Of a stretch of DNA of 64,000 bases, positions 60,123 through 64,000 are shown in pieces. The stretch spans positions 1,885,001 through 1,949,000 of the forward strand of contig NC_060109.1 in the NCBI RefSeq assembly GCF_021155765.1. The letters run 5' to 3'. Below the pieces are notes generated by a model that was not told where the DNA came from, did no database searches, and worked only from the letters and a program-made list of their open reading frames with translations. Made by a program: the position numbers and the translations under genes. This DNA is from Diprion similis. Lineage: Eukaryota > Arthropoda > Insecta > Hymenoptera > Diprionidae. Numbering within the stretch: position 1 is the stretch's first letter; each line of letters opens with the position of its first letter.

Positions 60123-63100
60123 TTACTTTCGTGACAAATGACGTCGATTATGGCGTACGTGTCGTCGCCCCTGGGAGCAAGTTACGCAGCATGACTCCCG
60201 GAGTGGCGCAGATACGTTGCACATGTGGCTGTACTTGTCGCATGTCGTTGAGTCCAGAGTGTCTCTACAACCTGGAAGAGATTTAACGTTTTTCGTCACG
60301 TACGAGACAACGGTAAATCACTCGATTTGTTCTAGCAGTTGAATTTTATGTTAGTATACAAATACATATCGATCACAGATTATCATCAAAAGCTAGGGAC
60401 ATGCACTGAAACAATCGGAGTCCTCTTTAAAAAAAAAAAAAAAAATGGAAATCAATGTAGGATTCTTAGTACTACAATAACGCTGGGACGTTTAGAAATC
60501 TCTAATAGTAATAATGTATGATTCAAATAACTCGAGTAATATTTTAATACATCTAGACAACTCACTATGAACTGATGAGTCACACTGTCTCCTCATGTTG
60601 CACCTTCGAATGCCCAGTGGACGTCGCACTGGATTGCAATCCTTGGCCAACAAGTTCGTTACTCTATCGCGACATTCAACGTTGCGTCTTTTGACGCCGG
60701 TCCTGGAGGCGCAAGTAGCATTGCAGGATTTCCATTTCCCTGAAATGCAAATGACTGGGATGAGTAATAGGAATGACGATCAGGTCACGCTATACCGTAA
60801 TATCAAGGCGTAAATTGAGTCCTGGCAAAAGGGTGAAGGTAGTTTAGACCGAAGCGTTACCACCCAATTTGGAGAACACTTATCTTACCAGTGACCCATT
60901 TCCCGATCCGACAATCCTCCACTGAAACCGGCTTCGCTAAGGGGTCGCAATCTCCGGAAGCAGGACAAGATACTTCCCGTGTACGTTTTCCATACTGACA
61001 GAGGCTCCACTCCGAGACGGTCCACTTCGCCTTAGCGTCGTACATCGAGCTGTCCGTGTTTCCGTCCACGACGTTGTCGAACTCCAAGATCTCCGGTTTC
61101 TCAGTAGTTAGACTGCTGATCACAGTTATTCCGTAGTTCTCGTTCGACGTTACGTTGTAGAAGGCGTTCTCTTTGCTGCTGGCGTAGACTATCAGCGGGA
61201 TCTCTGAGGTCGTCTCGCACATTGGAAGCGCTGGACATGTATCAAGTTCCTCGGGACGGATCTCTCCGTTGCAATCGCTATCGGGCAGCGCAAGATCTGA
61301 ACTCTCTTCGCCCTCGCCAGATGACACACACATCACCGACCTTTTGCGCACTCCAATTCCGCATGTCACTGTGCACATCTGCCACGGTCCGACCCACCAT
61401 CTAAGAGAAAAGTGGCACTTTTTGTTCAAAATCAATGGCTCGTGAGAGATACCTAATTTATGGCAGTCGGGAATGGGTGAATTCTGTTACCTGGCAGGGC
61501 ATGGTTTCTGGTTGCATTCTTTGGTGACCGGTTCCGGCTTGTTCGTATCTTTGCAAAAGTCCTCCCCCACAACGCCACTCTTGCTTTCGTGACAAAATGC
61601 TTTGGAAATTTGAAAACCGCCTCCACAAGTCACCGTACATAACGACCAGTCCGAGAATACCCAGGAATATTCTGGGGCACGGTCGGGCTCGGCTTTTGGA
61701 ACCGTGTATTCATAACGTAGGCCAAAGTTGCGGTAATGACCTCTGCAAATTAACTAAAATAATAGCACCGCGTTATTGGAAAGGAGAAGTATAGAACAGG
61801 AGCTGGAAACGGAACCGGCGACGTAGACGGGTTCTGGAAAACACGAGGCGTAAGCGGTTCAAGTAACAAGGAAACCAGTTCAAACTACACAAGACATACT
61901 TTAACCTCCACTAAGGTCTGATATCGTGCATTTCGATCTATGAAAAGTCGATTTCGAAATACAAAACTACATGACACAAGACATTAGGAACTAAATGGTG
62001 GTCAACGACTTCATATTTTCCACCAATAGTTGAATTTAGATACCGTATCAAATATATACAAGAAACCAGTGACATGTTCGTTTGATTTTCAAACTTACGT
62101 AGACGACGATATCTTCTTTGATTGGTCCGGGAATTCGCACCTTCTCGCGTTCACGGTCACGTTCATAGAGAGCCGGAGTCCCCGCAACTTCGTATTCGCC
62201 AGCTAGGGTGATCTGCCTATGCAAAGGAACCTAAGCATCAGACTTTTAATCTTGAAACTCCAGGTTCGCGTCTGTTGCACAACAAATTACACACCGCTTT
62301 CCATTGAGAAAGTATTTGTCCGACTTGGGTACACCGATGCCGATGTAGTTCCTGTTGTTTCCAATCTCCTCGAGATTTATGTTCCTTGATCCGGCCGGAA
62401 TGACGACCACTTCGTTGTATCCTGGACCTTCGTTTTTATCGTACTGCCCTGTGGTTGTCTTACACTGCGTTCCGTCACCGTGACACACTCCACAGCGATC
62501 CTCCGTCGCATCTGATTCCACAACCCAATCACATCCAACCTTCTGAAAATTGTATTTTTACTAAAACTCCACTTTTACCTCACCAGCATCAAATTATTTT
62601 TATTATCCAGTAGTCTTGCTGTCATAATTTGACCAAATTTGTTCATTCTTAGGCTTCTGACAATTGTTACCTTGCATATACCAGCAATGCACATATCTCT
62701 TGTTCCTACGTTACATGGCGTTCCATCTAGCGCAGATTCACCCCAAGGCACGATGACGCTCTCTTCGGTATCGGTACAGTACAGTTCACATGGTTCACCT
62801 GAAATTCAAGAATACATTGGTGAATTGTTACGTAACGGAAAATCTGAACGCATTTAATAATTCACTACGAAATAAGCTCACTCTGATCAAAATATGGCAG
62901 CCAAGTGTAATTCTTCCCTTTGTAAGGCTTGTCATTGTAAGCGGTACACTGGACACTTCTAAAGCTTGGCGCCCCTTCGGGACAAGGTTCTGTGTTGCAA
63001 ATCTTGTATCGACGCCTCTCGCCGACGCAAAATTTACCGCCGTGAGCTGGCTCCGGGTGATCGCACTTTCTTTCAATGATTGATACACCTGCTCCACATG

Positions 63101-64000
63101 TTCTGGAACATGGTTCCCACTTGCCCCATTCTCCCCAGCCACCATCAATTGCACTGGGCATGTCGACGATCGGTACGCACTCCTGATTTTGACACCACTG
63201 TAAAATTGAAAAGTTTCTTTAGGTGTGAATTCACGGCAAGAAATATCGAAATAATGAAAGCCAAGCACTAGTAATATTGACCATGTGTTTGCCGCAGTGT
63301 GTCCCTGGTGCTGCGGGATGAAGCATTGATGTACAAATTCCATCCACAACGCACCACAGCTTGGAGCAAATCTAAAAATGAAGAATCAGAGTTGAAACAC
63401 GCGCTCAGGTTGTATCTTCGCTATGCAAATTCGAGAAAACACACCTCTTGTAAAGGAGAACACACGGCTGCTTCACGCACACCGAACTGGAGTCTGCATT
63501 GATGTTCTGCGTTGTACATAGCACCTGGAGGGAGATCAGGATATGCGTAGTCGTTATCAGCAGGCTCGTCTTCGAGACATTGTCCTTTTCCTTGACTGAG
63601 ATGGTATTTGACGTTATGACTGAGAGCTCACTGAAGTAAGGATGGTTAATCTAGTGTCCGAACTTACTCTAAGAAGTTAGTTATGTCCCTTCTGGAACAC
63701 CTTGACCAAGCCACACCCACTGTGTCCACTTCAAATGATGGCGTCATCACATGTAAGGTGTTCCCGTCCCTCCTGCTACAACCTATCTTCTCTGTGTCAT
63801 GGTACATTCCGAAACTAAAGAAGAGTATGCAAAGTTAGGGGAGAATAAATTCATACATCAGCAAAAAGTAAATGAAAATCGAATGTAAAAAAGGTTCACT
63901 CACTTGTGCCCCAACTCATGAGTGATCGTGTGTGCCAAGGTGATACCGTTATCTTCATTAACACTGCAGCTTCTATCCGGTTGACACATACCAGCAACGT
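60123..64000 (-). CDS. ADAMTS-family secreted metalloprotease, partial (3' part)
   Basis: Twelve minus-strand exons join in frame: 64000-63904 (cut by the window), 63814-63668, 63595-63445, 63371-63282, 63197-62882, 62798-62671, 62542-62295, 62216-62099, 61753-61491, 61400-60889, 60739-60566 and 60271-60123; about 796 aa are visible. It is a zinc endopeptidase acting on extracellular matrix. Domains in order: the end of the reprolysin domain with 'HELGHNFGMYHD' (rebuilt across an intron) and a Met-turn in 'VMTPSF'; a disintegrin-like region ('CSKLWC'); a central TSP1 repeat ('[15 protein letters not shown]'); a Cys-rich region; '[19 protein letters not shown]' opening the spacer; 'YFLNGKR' and 'IPGPIKED' in the spacer; four C-terminal TSP1-type repeats ('[12 protein letters not shown]', '[11 protein letters not shown]', a diverged 'SEWSLCQYG' and 'WKSCNATC'); and a closing PLAC domain with its CC-x2-C. 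Signal peptide, prodomain and most of the catalytic domain lie beyond 64000. The exact ADAMTS subtype is not clear. Confidence 0.93.

Overview
This window looks like nuclear DNA from an insect. It is AT-rich, its genes are split by short GT-AG introns, and intergenic DNA and introns are full of small foldback elements. A hymenopteran is my guess, from protein flavour only. No bacterial, viral or organellar gene organisation is visible. I joined exons by hand, checking reading frame, splice dinucleotides and protein-family continuity.

Layout. (1) 795-2672, plus strand: a complete 474-aa FLVCR-family MFS transporter. (2) 4795-4900, plus: a fossil of a glucosylceramidase C-terminal exon. (3) 7368-11020, plus: a complete 505-aa lysosomal glucosylceramidase (GBA) in seven exons with both catalytic glutamates. 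(4) 12700-14030: tandem repeats, a minisatellite, a putative core promoter and a long hairpin. (5) 14499-19421, plus: a gene with a copia-Gag-like N-terminal domain followed by 11-12 CCHC zinc knuckles. Each knuckle is cut by a phase-1 intron in the Gly codon before its His. (6) 22050-36020: a tandem segmental duplication holding a second member of the same family. The distal copy is intact (28844-33016, 507 aa). The proximal copy (23507-24543) lost the Gag module and is decaying. (7) 36483-44962, minus: an eight-exon, 288-aa CaMKI-like kinase that has lost the catalytic Asp, the alphaC Glu and other key residues, so probably a pseudokinase. (8) About 45-60 kb: no gene found, but several foldback elements and tandem repeats. 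(9) 60123-64000, minus: the 3' twelve exons of an ADAMTS metalloprotease, from the zinc-binding motif to a PLAC domain, cut by the window edge.

The genes do not form one pathway. The most unusual content is the Gag/zinc-knuckle family. It has no protease, integrase, reverse transcriptase or LTR, its introns are conserved between paralogues, and its symmetric exons can be added, lost or skipped without changing frame while still rebuilding whole knuckles. I read it as a domesticated Copia-type Gag evolving by cassette amplification.
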